Notes under the pieces: model-generated
Seen by the model: only the letters and a program-made list of their open reading frames with translations
What the model was told of the DNA's origin: nothing
Database searches by the model: none
From: Pelargonium nanum
Taxonomy: Eukaryota; Streptophyta; Magnoliopsida; Geraniales; Geraniaceae
Direction: 5' to 3'
Assembly: GCA_036897485.1 (NCBI GenBank)
Contig: JAYMTF010001132.1
Location: 1-26,030 of the forward strand
Length of the DNA stretch: 26,030 nt
Made by a program: the position numbers and the translations under genes
Shown: positions 10,475 to 21,255 of the stretch, one piece after another
Position numbering within the stretch: position 1 is the first letter of the stretch
How the letters are laid out: the number at the start of each line of letters is the position of its first letter

Positions 10475-12960
10475 ATGGCCGCATGCACAGGGAAACCTCC
10501 ATCTTTGTTCGTGCACATTCCGATTATATCGCGACGAAGCTCAGTACGGAAAGAGGAACTTCAAACAGAGAAAGGTAAGACAGACTACTCTTTTTGTTTC
10601 CTATGTTTAAGAAACAGAGTAGATCAGGTACCATATTATATGTCTACGATTGTGACTAGATACTACAAAAGTCTTAACTCTTAACATTAATTTTCTGTTT
10701 TTTTTTTCCTAAAAAGAAATAGTTTGTTTTAGGCAATGCCAGTTCCTTATGTGTAAATTAAATTTAGCGAGTAGGAAGTTGTCTATAAAAGCAAATTTTG
10801 TGCGGCACAGTAGGTAGAGCTCATGATTAGTTTCAGTTCTTGCCAACAAATGGTATTAGTAAAGAAGAGATGCGACCTATTATCATTCATTGTTATGCAA
10901 TAATATGGAGTACACCTAACATATGATGTATCTTGCTAAAAGTTACCAATTTCATGCTATTCTCAATTTACCCATAAATTATAATCTATACTTAAAGATC
11001 TGACTGCTGAGGGCTTTATATAGTTTTCAATTTATTCATGGATTGTTAAATAGGAAAAAATGTATTTATATGAGTGAGATTGTTTTAACGAACTCATTTC
11101 CATGTGGTAAGCCTCTACCATTCATAAGATGCCGAGTCAAGAACAATATATGAATAAGATGTTGGAGTGTGTTCCTGCTCGGGTGATGGTTCAATTATTG
11201 GTATACAAACTTCCGATTCTTCCAAAGGTAACCATTTCATTGATTTCTCTTTTTTGGAACAATGTTTTTTTTCTGTAAGGTAATTTATGAGCGGAAATTG
11301 ATTAAAAGAACATTTACATTTTAATAATAATGCAGATGAAAGTGCTCTCGTCTGATATAGCTGTGGTTCATACTGAGATTCCCCAACTTGAAGGCCAAAT
11401 TAGCCAACATGAGACTAGTTCAAAACATAACAAAAAGTCACTAAGCCATCACAACCAAAAAAATTACAGCATGGAACTTCAAGCAACTCTTCATGTCATT
11501 TTTCGAATATGGAAAACCCAAATCCTACAAACGAAGTTGCAAGTGTGGGATTGAGATTGAGGCATTGCATTTCAGAAGCTTATAAAGGTGATTATAATCT
11601 CAATAGCTTCACCCACAGTGAGAAAATGGGGAGCTCGGGAGGGGTTGCTCATCAGAAAGAAAACCATTTCCATGAATAGGCTGTATCTGTTACTAAAGTT
11701 CCAAGATAAGTTGGGATGCTCAATAAACCCCCCTTCACCTAGCGAGACCTGTGACATTTATCTTCCAAGGTGGGCCTCAGCATCATGTTCTGATACTGCA
11801 CAGCATAACTTTAGGTATGTTCTAATTGATCTAATACTTGTATTTTATATAGAAAGTCTGCTTTTCTTATTTTAATCTGAAATGCCCAATACGTAGACAA
11901 GGAACATTGTTAACTCCAAATTCCTAAATGATTTTGTTTTTGCCAATGGAATGCAATGCAGTATCTCCTTTGACATTTCACCAATACCGCTGGAACATCA
12001 AGTGCAATTCAATCAGAAGAGATGAGGCAGAACTGGAAACCCAACAAGTTATCTGAGAGCATTACGCAGTGTTTGATCTTCATATTTGTAAGACAACTTA
12101 GAACATCAAGACAGATGGAACTAGAGAATTAAGGCCCCATTTCCAGGTTTATGGACTCTTCGTTAAGCTTGAGTAGCTTCAAGGTTGAAACCAGCTGAAA
12201 TGCATATTCAATATGGAAGAGTCTATTCCCAGAGATATTGGCCCTTACAAGAACAAGAACTTGGTTATGTTTACTGCAACCTCTCTGGACCGAAGATGTG
12301 TTTCAAGCTCAAGTTCTATTCCTTTACTAAGAAAGTTAAGGTATCTCAGGAAACTCCATTCCCTTAAGTTGATTCTATTAGGTTCAAGTCCGTATAGAGA
12401 TGTAACTTTGCTTTGCATGACATAAGATCTTTACTACATTTGTTTCATGAACTGCAGGGGTGTTAACAGATTATCTCCTTTGACAGTTCAATGATAGTTC
12501 AAATGGTTATTGTCCAGGCAACCCTCAAACATATATTGAATGCTCCAGGGATGGAGCATTTTGTTTCAAGGAAACCAGCAACATATTCTATATGAATGAG
12601 GTAAGCACGACTAATGCTGTATCCATTGAACTTCAGTCGTTAATATACCTGGCAACGTGGGGCCGTGGACCTAAACGGCCCAGGCAAAATATCTCACTTG
12701 TTTTTATCAAATTACTTTTTGTCGGTCTTAACATGTCTTATCACTTAGTGAGACAAGGTATGACTGATAAAAAGTTGTAAAATAAGAACATGTGAGTTTT
12801 TAAGCATAGCTCGTTTTAGGCCCACGGCCCAAATTGTCAAGTATATTAATTAGTATTGTTGTCCTAAAATGTCTTCCATGGGATGATCAAAAGGATGATA
12901 AGGAAGCCATTGTTCATGAACTTTATGAACTTCAATAACATCACATTTGTCTTCCATGTG
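10475..12960 (+). pseudogene. Decayed DUF547 / MIP1-type leucine-zipper family gene
   Basis: Blocks of this plant family survive in the correct order. A possible first exon (10475-10574) starts MAACTGKPP and contains RRSSVRKEELQTEKG. 11129-11227 ends YKLPILPK and joins in frame, across a GT-AG intron, to a coiled-coil-like block from 11336 (SSDIAVVHTEIPQLEGQISQ). Then come HCISEAYKGDYNLNSF and HQKENHFHE (about 11560-11670), a PNKLSESITQCLIFIFVRQL block (12040-12190), and the DUF547 entry ESIPRDIGPYKN...LVMFTATSLD...LLRKLR (12216-12365). After these come EHFVSRKP (12553-12576) and KEAIVHELYEL (12902-12934). Frame changes separate the blocks, stops interrupt at least two of them (for example after HFHE and MELEN), and the last roughly 90 residues of the family are missing. 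The loss looks old. Members are plant-specific and of poorly known biochemistry. The family call is strong; the first exon is less certain. Confidence 0.82.
12657..12833. mobile_element. Near-palindromic foldback MITE inside the DUF547 pseudogene
   Basis: The two halves are inverted copies over almost their full length. GGGCCGTGGACCTAAACG near the left end pairs with CGTTTTAGGCCCACGGCCC at the right end. ATCTCACTTGTTTTTATC pairs with the CATGTGAG region, and the arms meet at CACTTAGTG (about 12742-12750). Arms are about 85-90 bases with scattered mismatches. It lies between the EHF block (to 12580) and the KEAIVHELY block (from 12902), after a donor-like GAG|GTAAGC (12600-12601), so it probably entered an intron. 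No target duplication is obvious. Confidence 0.65.
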
Positions 12961-14081
12961 AGCTTTTGCCTTGACACACTCATAGGTACAATTGGGCTTT
13001 GATATCACAAGCCCATGAAAGGAATGGGTCAGGCCTATTTGAAATTATTTTGGGGGCAAAGGATTGAGCTCTTTATACAGACCTTTGTCTCTTGGGCCTC
13101 CGTTCAATATTAATCTCTCCATGAAATTAAGAACTGTAATATGATACTGATATGGATGTGGTGGTGGAAAAAAAGAAAAAGGTTGATGGTTGGTTAAATA
13201 TGATTAATTGGGCAGGGCAAGGCCCACGTCTGGTACGACACAAATGTTGTCGTTTCCATAAAAAGGAGATAGGGCAGTGCAGTGCTGTACAACAGTGGAG
13301 TTCATGCAATGCAACTTGCTCTGAAGCTGTGAGCCGTCCATCAACATTCTCAAATCGGAACCGGGGTGGGGGGGCCCTTTAATTTCCTGCTGTGTGAATG
13401 TGATGACAACTATCTTAATTCACTGTCTAATTTATTTCTGCAAATCACATGAACATGTGTTTGGTTATAACAAGAAGGTGGGTCCAATTTTACTTTAATT
13501 GGTCTCGTTTCTTATCTATGTTATTATCAACCAGCACATGAAATGTCAATGTGACTTACATTATATATCTATCTCCCTCTTTTCTTTCAACTTTTCTGTA
13601 TTGGTATTATGTTTTTTTTTTTGTGTGTGGCCTCTAGAGACAAACTTTAAATTAATCTCTAATGTGATTCAACGTTACAATTAAATTGTTCTTTTAAAGA
13701 AGTGCATGGGAGTATATAACATATAAAATGTATACATGTCATGTTCCTTGTGGCCAATTAAAATGAATTTAAAAAAAAAATTATCTTCGTAAACTTGTCA
13801 TTTTTCGAAAGTTTGGATTGAAGCAGGGGTAGTTTGGTAAAGCAAGAGAAAAAGAAAGGTACGGGGGCAATAATGTAGTTTGATGGTAGGAACAAGGGTA
13901 GATGATAAAAAGAGGTAGTAGAAGTGACGTGAGGTGATGACGAAACCAGCAATGTTCCTTTTGCAGTGATTATTTTTACAGCAAAGAAATGAATAGTTGC
14001 ATGAATTTTGCTTTTACAGGCAGAGAGAGCATTGAAGAAAGGTGTTACAGTAATGGAGGTCAAATCCAACTGTCATGCCAC
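12961..14081. other. Intergenic spacer without a recognisable gene
   Basis: AT-rich, with a poly-T run near 13611-13622, a G-rich patch near 13365-13377, and several GGCCCAC-type strings such as the one near 13222. Small ORFs on both strands look random. No RNA gene is visible. Confidence 0.5.
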
Positions 14082-14159
14082 AGAGAGAGAGAGAGAGAGA
14101 GAAAGAGCAAGACAGCAACAGTGTAAGGTCTTATTGATTTATGGCCTCTCTCTCTCTCT
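14082..14159. repeat. (GA)n / (CT)n inverted microsatellite pair
   Basis: A GA run (14082-14102, then AAAGAGCAAG) and a CT run (14146-14159, then TTGTTG) lie about 44 bases apart and are complementary. A transcript could fold into a hairpin of about 18 pairs. GA repeats are also binding sites for plant BBR/BPC proteins. Neither role is shown by the sequence. Confidence 0.7.
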
Positions 14160-16360
14160 TGTTGAGTCTCTGATAAAAAATGAAGTTAACAGAGGCAGTG
14201 AAAGAAGAACTGGGAGTTCAGTTCAGTTCAGTCCTTCTTCGCTATGAACCCACTCAGACTCAGAGTGGGCTCTCCATTTCTTGCACTTTCACTGCCAAAT
14301 TTATAGCGACAACATCAATATTCAGCTCTCTTTTTCTGCTTTAATTTTGTTGTTTCATACCAAAATTAACCAGCTTTCTATATTGGAATTCTATGAATAT
14401 ATATATAAAAAGAAAACAAAATTGAAAATATATATACTACACCCAGCTATATTTGTATATTCACACACCTGTCTGTGTATATATTTGAAATGTACTTGTA
14501 TATTTTGTTGGTTTAAAAAGAAAAACAATATTTAATTGATGGAATTGATTATTGACAAGAAAACTCATGCGGGTGAAATGACTGGGTGATGTCCTCTGTC
14601 TACTATTATTGCTACTTCTTGACTGTATAATATAATATTCTATATATTTGGCACAACGTAGAGACCCATCATAGTATAAATTTCAAAACCATCTATCTAA
14701 ATCAAATAAGATAAGAAAAGATTGAAAATAATTTACAATCTCCGGACACTGTTTCTGTTAAATCACAAATAATATTTCAGGCAATCAATTATTTATACGA
14801 AAGAATTAACTTGCTACAATAGATGTACATTAATCCGTATATGCATGATAATGAGAAATTAGAGTTGTCCTAGGGGTAAGAGCAGTGAAGTCGAGTGGAG
14901 AAGAGCATCTCTGGGTGCCACGTGGAGCATAAGTAACAAGGGTCTCAAAATATTCATTTCTTGTTTCGATGGCTGCTACTTCTTTCTAGGGTTTTAGGGC
15001 TATATATAGAGGTCTTGATACCAGATGTAGTTGCAGTTGCAGGTAGGTCCCTGTCTCTTCTCATCTGATAAGCCTGATGGATACTATATTCTCCTACACG
15101 GGCCACGTGGGTCTCTTCTGTTCTCTTCTGCTCATTGACTAAATCACCCACTCTCATTTGCCTTGTAATATACGTTGTCGCGCTGTTAATACTTATAATA
15201 CCACACTCTCTCACCAAGTACTGTACTTCTGGTTCTCTAATATATTGAGCCCAACTGAAGATTTAAGGCTTGTTTAAATATGTGAAATATTTACAACAAC
15301 AAAAAAAAGGCAAAATCCATAGATTGAGAACCAAAGAAGCAGTTACATGAGAAATAGTTAAGTGAGAGTTTATGGCAGGGTTGGAGCAGGGATACAACAG
15401 TAGATATTGAACTGATGTGGACATGACATAACAATACACAAAAAACGTAAGGATTGATAGAGAGGCAGAGAGTAGAGAAGGTGATCAATTTCAGAATGTA
15501 TGAGGATGTGGCAGGCTTTCCATACATCATTGGAAAACGGGAAGGAATTAAAGAGAACATTTGTAATCAAATGTGTAGCCTAGCGTTTGTCTTCAACCTC
15601 AAGCAAAAGATCTGGCGGTCACTCTAAATCCATTTCCAGGTGACGTAATCAACTCACCTATCTCTTCCTCTGCTACTCTGCTAGTATATACTACTAGTAT
15701 AATATTTGTTTTTTCCAACAAATCAAATAAAATAATTAAATTACTAATATTTTGCTTAATAAGCTAAACGAAGATGATGTCGTTTTTCCCCAAATCAGCT
15801 TGGGGCGAAGGTTCTCTTCTTGTGAAAACTAACGGTTAACCTTGAAATAGAGAAGACTTTGGATGGAGTGAAAACAATAGAATACAGTATCTTACTCATA
15901 AATGTGTCATAATTTTTTATGCCATGTCAGTAATAGGTCTTTCAAGAAAAAACTCTGCATTGTAGGGATTTTAAATTGGGTCTCAAATCATAATTTTTTA
16001 TCATCTTTTGAAATTTGAGTGGCCACTTGTCATTTGTCTATATTTAGTTTGTCAAAAATAAAATAAAAAATAGAGAGAGGGACTGGACCTCTGTTGAGGG
16101 ACTGGACCCAAAATAGGCTTCTTTACATTCATGGACTTTGCAAAATCAAAGGTCCCTTTGTTGTGCCCATGCATTTTGTACCTGCATTGCTGATGCTCTT
16201 ATAAGAAAAGTGTGTTGAGTCGTCTTAGAAAACTATAGTTTAACGTTTGGTAAAAAAATAAGGCAGAGATTAGCATAAATTTTAAATAAAAACTATTTTT
16301 CTCAACAACATTTAAATACTCAATACAATACAAAAATATATTAACGTAAATGATGGTTGC
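14160..16360. other. Intergenic spacer upstream of the BLH gene
   Basis: AT-rich DNA with no convincing coding sequence on either strand. It contains an orphan promoter-like cluster (14918-15110, listed separately) and a 13-base direct repeat, GAGGGACTGGACC, at 16077-16089 and 16096-16108. A string near 16185-16203 (GCATTGCTGATGCTCTTA) resembles ends seen in some hAT-type MITEs, but I could not find a matching opposite end. Confidence 0.45.
14918..15110 (+). promoter_or_regulatory. Orphan promoter-like cluster: telo-box, TATA, two G-boxes
   Basis: A TAGGGTTTTAGGG telo-box pair (14987-14999) sits directly before TATATATA (15001-15008). CCACGTGG palindromic G-boxes lie at 14918-14925 and 15103-15110. 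A donor-like GCAG|GTAGGT follows near 15042. No ORF of quality lies downstream, so this could start a non-coding transcript, be a remnant promoter, or be chance. Confidence 0.3.
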
Positions 16361-16531
16361 ATGTACCTACATGTATATTGCATGTAGACTGACGTGGCGC
16401 AATCACAATCACACATGACCCTTGATTTGAAAAGGGATGAGAGGAATCCACAGAAATTTTAAAGAAAGAAAGAAGAATTTTGTTGCTGAAAATACGTCAC
16501 ATCAGTCTACATATATGCATGTAGGTTACAT
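16361..16531. mobile_element. MITE-like element with imperfect terminal inverted repeats
   Basis: The left arm (ATGTACCTACATGTATATTG, 16361-16380, then CATGTAGACTGACGTGG) is matched in inverse by the right arm (ACATCAGTCTACATATATGC, 16499-16518, then ATGTAGGTTACAT). Arms are about 37 bases with a few mismatches, around an unrelated purine-rich core. The string TACAAAAAT occurs at 16329-16337 and 16531-16539. If that is a 9-bp target duplication, the element starts at 16338 and would be Mutator-like, but its left inverted repeat would not be terminal. Confidence 0.55.
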
Positions 16532-17148
16532 ACAAAAATCATCTTCCACATATTAAACTAATTATACAGTTTGTTTTTGTTTTTTCATAAATATAAGGAA
16601 AATATGCATTATATTGTTTATAGAGTCAAAATGAAATATGGTCATCGATAGGGGTAATTTTGTAATTCAACAGGATGACCCAGGCAAGGGTGGCCTAACC
16701 TAACCATGCCCTTGTTGGTAATTAATCCCGTAAACCGAGGGCGTTTGTGAGCACTGCCACTGTGGCCTTTAAATTTCGTGCAGTTGCATTGCAAAAAGCA
16801 GGAATTTAGGCCAAGCAATGAGTGGGACCCAAAAGAAAAAAACTGATCAAAAATATCTTCGAGATCTTGAAAACAAAGAGATGTCACGAGAGAGAGAGAC
16901 GTCGGCATAGGGCGTTATATCCAACGGTGACGTATTAATTGTTTGGAAGCCAAAAAAAGCTAAGCGCGCTCTTTAACGTTAAAGCTTAACGGCAATCATC
17001 ATCATCATCTTCCCTACCCCATTTCTTTGCAATTATTGTCCTCCTCTCCAATACCTTCCTTTTTTTCTCCTCCAAATGCCTCGCCGGAGCCTCACCGGAA
17101 AATTTTAAAAAACACCGCCCCGGCTGTTAATGCGTGCTCTCTAGCTAG
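16532..17148 (+). promoter_or_regulatory. Proximal upstream region of the BLH gene
   Basis: No gene. The segment 16640-17000 is less AT-rich than its surroundings, with GGTGACGTATT (TGACG core, near 16926), a CGTTAAAGCTTAACG palindrome (16976-16990) and an ATC repeat (16996-17010). These could be regulatory, but none is diagnostic. Confidence 0.3.
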
Positions 17149-17155
17149 CTATAAA
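17149..17155 (+). promoter_or_regulatory. TATA box candidate of the BLH gene
   Basis: CTATAAA, preceded by CTAGCTAG, predicts a transcription start near 17180. That gives a leader of about 700 bases before the start codon, part of which is probably spliced out. Confidence 0.45.
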
Positions 17156-17179
17156 CGACAATTCTCTGAAAAATAAAGG

Positions 17180-17883
17180 TATAGCGATCAAATCTAGCAG
17201 CTAGTCACCTTCTTCTCACTTGTTCTTTGTTTTTATCTTCTTCTGTAACTGAGCACCTTCTGTTATGTTACCTTGATTTATACATATTTTACTCTCTTAT
17301 TTTTTACTTGATGAATTGAATTGTTAAGTGTTAACATTATCCGTACAATTTATTTGTTTACTATATATATTATTATCTTTTGTATTTGTGTGGAGCTGGT
17401 TAGCTTAGCGGAGAGCTGTATGTTTATGGTTTCATGAGCTGGATCTGTGAGGGACGAAGCTACTGGTTAGTTCCAGCGTCGCGTAGGTTGAGACGTCTTG
17501 TCTTTATATATAGCGTCATTTCAATTAGGGTTTCGTTTGGTATATTGCTGACTTGTGACGTGAAAGTGAGACCTATTGTTATTGTGGCGTGGAGCTATAT
17601 GGATCTTTTTTCTTCTTCTTCCTGTTTTGAGTTCATCATGAACCAGTCTGGAAAATAATTTAGCCTTGCTTGGACTGACTCTAGGGTTGATTTTACGAGC
17701 CGCGACTTCAAGATATTGCCTCCATACTTGTTTTTATAACCAGTGTTTGTGTGTGAACTTTGAATAATGGTGCCTTGTGTGTTTACTTACTATCCGTTGG
17801 TTCTTGACCATTTTCGGTTCTTGGCTCTTACAGGAAGGTGATGACAGTGGAAGATTGTTAAAAACATATCAGTTGTGGCGTAG
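17180..17883 (+). other. Long 5' leader with probable intron, BLH gene
   Basis: A clear acceptor (TTGGCTCTTACAG) ends at 17833, 50 bases before the start codon. Donor candidates include GAGCTG|GTTAGC (near 17398), but none stands out. If unspliced, the leader would hold a 74-codon ORF at 17434-17658 and other upstream starts, so splicing matters for translation. Borders are inferred. Confidence 0.45.
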
Positions 17884-20800
17884 ATGGAGGGACACAACTT
17901 TAGGGCAGATCATAACCAGTCGCATGTAGCACAGCAAAGCCGGCGCGATAGGTTGAGGATTCATCATCAGCAGCATTTGGAGGACATGCCTATAAACAAT
18001 TTGGATAGGTTTTCTGTTTTCCCGGAGACCAGCAGCTCCGATCAGCTAGCTCATCTCCGGAATGTTAGATGTGCCAATTTGCTCTACGAGCCAACAGTTT
18101 ACTCTCCGGAGATGATCAATTTCTCTGCCAATGCATCAAATTCTCTCTCAGCAGCCCACCGGGTTGCAATGGCTCGCCCGACGTTGGGTTCAATGGATCG
18201 AAGCTGTGATTGGATGGTTAATTGTGCAAGTGGTTGGTTGGGTAATAGTGATCAAACTAATCAGAACCACAATTTGTCTGGTGGGGAGCTCTTGTCAACC
18301 ACCTCTACAATCATGAACACCATGTCCGGGTCGATGCATTGCGATAATAAGACTAGTTTTAGTGGTTATCAAGATGTGCAGTCGTCGTTGAACAATCCGG
18401 GAAATGAGATATCGAGTGATCAAGATATCCGGAAGCAGTGTGAAAGAATGCATTATGCTTCTCCAGTTTTCCAGAACAACCTCCAGGATGTTGTTACTAT
18501 AGCTTCTACCGGACCTCGCCACGGGTCATGGCCTGCCGGTGGGAACGAGCTCGCTCTTCTTCCAGCCTATGGAAACCAATTGTTTGATGAGAGTGGCAGT
18601 GGTTGGTCACATAGGTCTATTCAGAATTATTCCCATCAAAATGGTGGAGAATTGGGGGTTATTGCCCGGAGTGGAGCTGAAGAGTTGAGTAATGTTGTGA
18701 GCGATCGGATAACGCAGGGCCTTTCCCTAACTCTTTCATCGAATCCATCGTCTCAACCGCAGGTGTTTCAGTTTGGAGAGGGGTACCAGGCCGAGGATTT
18801 GCCCTTGAGGGTTAGTGATCAACTTCCCAAGGATCGACAAGAATTGAATAATTCGGATCACCAGTGTTCGATTATACCTAAGCAGTCTATGATTAGTAGA
18901 GGATCATATGGAAAATCTGTGAAGAGCGTAGCGGGGACTTCTACATTTGCTCATCCGGGCACGGGTCCTCTAGGGCCTTTCACGGGATATGCGACTATTT
19001 TGAAGAGTTCGAAATTCTTGAAGCCTGCACAACAGCTTTTAGATGAATTTTGTAGTAGTTCAAGTCCCAAGCTTGGCAAGACATGTGAGAACCCTGAAGG
19101 GATCTCTGAAAAAGTAAGCATTTCGGCGGATGCTTTCAATGCATCTGATCAAGCACTGGTGAGAAGTAAGGGCGGTAGTTCGGCCGCATCATCATCCACA
19201 TTATACAGTTCAAATGATATCAGTGCAGGTGAAGGCGGAATCGGGGATAGACCTTCTGAAACTTGTCAGCCCGAGTACCAACAGAAGAAGGCAAAGCTCA
19301 TATACATGCATGAAGAGGTTGGTTTTTTAATATATCATTTGATTCTATGTCTAGTTGCATGATTATTTAACCTTATTATTTCATTGTAGGAATAAAAAAC
19401 ATATGATTTAAAGAATAAAACTCATCAAGATACACAATTTGAGAAAAACATTTTAAAGAACGAGCATTTCAACTTATTGTAGGGGCATCAATTAATCCGG
19501 TTCCACCATTTAAGCATAATAAATGTACAGTTTCCTTGGTTGAGCACTGGACAATTATGCCTATTCATATTTGTCTTCACACTTGCGTTTTTATCCCTTG
19601 TTGACGTGTTGCTAGCATACACAAAATAAAGATCTTCCAATTGTAGTGTCCTGGCAAATAATGCATATTTTTGTTAAAAACGTAGTTCAATATTACTCTA
19701 TAAGTAAAATCAATATGGTACAAGTACCTAGGATTACTATTATTGATAACGTCTTATGGAGCATTGGTTTATATACTGTGTAATTAGGATGGTAAACACT
19801 ATCGGTAACATTTATTCTGGACTCACTGTGTATGCATTAATTGTTATTTATTTATTTATGGAATATAGCATTCTTTTCTGATTTTGTCAATTTTCTGTCA
19901 TGTGAACTATAGAAATTTCTATTTTGAAATTCTGAATCTTGCATATATGCTGTGTTGTTTTCGTCTGATATATAACTCTTACCCTCGATTTCAACTAATG
20001 AAGAACTATTTTTGTTTGATTTTGCATAACATATGTGCATGCATTATCCAAACCATAGTTTAGACTGAAATAATGTGTAGTGGATTTTTTGCTTTTGAAC
20101 TGCTATCTTAGTTACTTATTAATAGTGTCTGTAATTTTGAAGTTTTTTTGAAACTCAGTCAGTTTATATTGTGGTAAGTTTTCGTTACACATAAACTTGC
20201 ATTGATGTAGAGTATCATATTTCAATTAACATTTTAGATCTTCAATTTATTGCAATGACCTCATAACTCTCGTTCTTGCTTAAAAATGGAGCTAATTATA
20301 TCTGATTTTTCTTTTCGAAACAATGAATTATGCATCTATAAGTTCATTACTGTATCTACTGTGCCAACAGTACACACCACTTCCTGCCTTTTCAAACCAA
20401 TGTTCAAGACCCAATATGTTTTCTTCTTGCAACTGGTGAAAAGATCCCTTTATGGGGGAAAAGAATAGCCCGTAGCAGAGTCACCGACACAACTTTTCGA
20501 ATCTTCAACTCACAATGCAAAGTAACCCTTCCTAATTTAGCATACTCAATGATGAAAAGCATTGCAGTTTGATTTTCATCTAAATCAATGATGTGAAAAA
20601 AACCTGATCGGCTTTTTTACATCTCCAAAAAAACATGTACATTATCATTGTGTAGGAGGCTAATAATTGAGCATGCATGGTCATGAGAAGGATAAAATTT
20701 GGCTCCTATTGCGGAACAGTGAACATTATATGTCTAGTTCTGTTTGCTTTTCCGAAGTCTAAATTGGTGATTTCTTGCTGCGTCATGGTATTGAAAGGTA

Positions 20801-21215
20801 TGCAGAAGGTACAAGCAGTATCACCAGCAAATGCAAATGGTGGTTTCATCGTTTGAATCAGTTGCGGGTCTAAGCGCCGCGACACCCTACATATCTTTGG
20901 CTCTGAAGACTGTATCCAGGCACTTCCGATGCTTGAGGAATGCCATATCTGACCAGCTCAGGCACATAAGGAAAGCGCTGGGGGAGGAATTTATGTCCCC
21001 AACCACTGGTACAAGCAGCACAAAGGGTGATACCAATACATTGAGGCAAAAATACAAGGAGCAGAATTTTCAGAAGCACAGATCTGCTGGGGATAATGCG
21101 GGGTTCCTTGAACCCCAACAGCATGTTTGGCGGCCCCAACGAGGCCTACCAGAACGTTCAGTGGCTATTCTTAGAACATGGCTGTTTGAGCATTTTCTTC
21201 ATCCGTAAGTCCTCC

Positions 21216-21255
<40 letters not shown>

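Noticed and set aside
15040-15090. Possible microRNA precursor around TGTAGTTGCAGTTGCAG
   Set aside because: No known plant microRNA sequence and no complementary arm of suitable length was found nearby.
14954-15217. Minus-strand ORF of 87 codons across the G-box/TATA cluster
   Set aside because: Composition looks random and it overlaps plus-strand promoter-like motifs; no domain or signal is recognisable.
15291-15570. Overlapping minus-strand ORFs of 66 and 89 codons
   Set aside because: Both contain hydrophobic stretches, but they overlap in different frames, lack promoter or splice context and show no recognisable motif.
17434-17658. ORF of 74 codons in the BLH leader
   Set aside because: It falls in the segment probably removed as a leader intron and has no recognisable motif. 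At most it is an upstream ORF in unspliced RNA.
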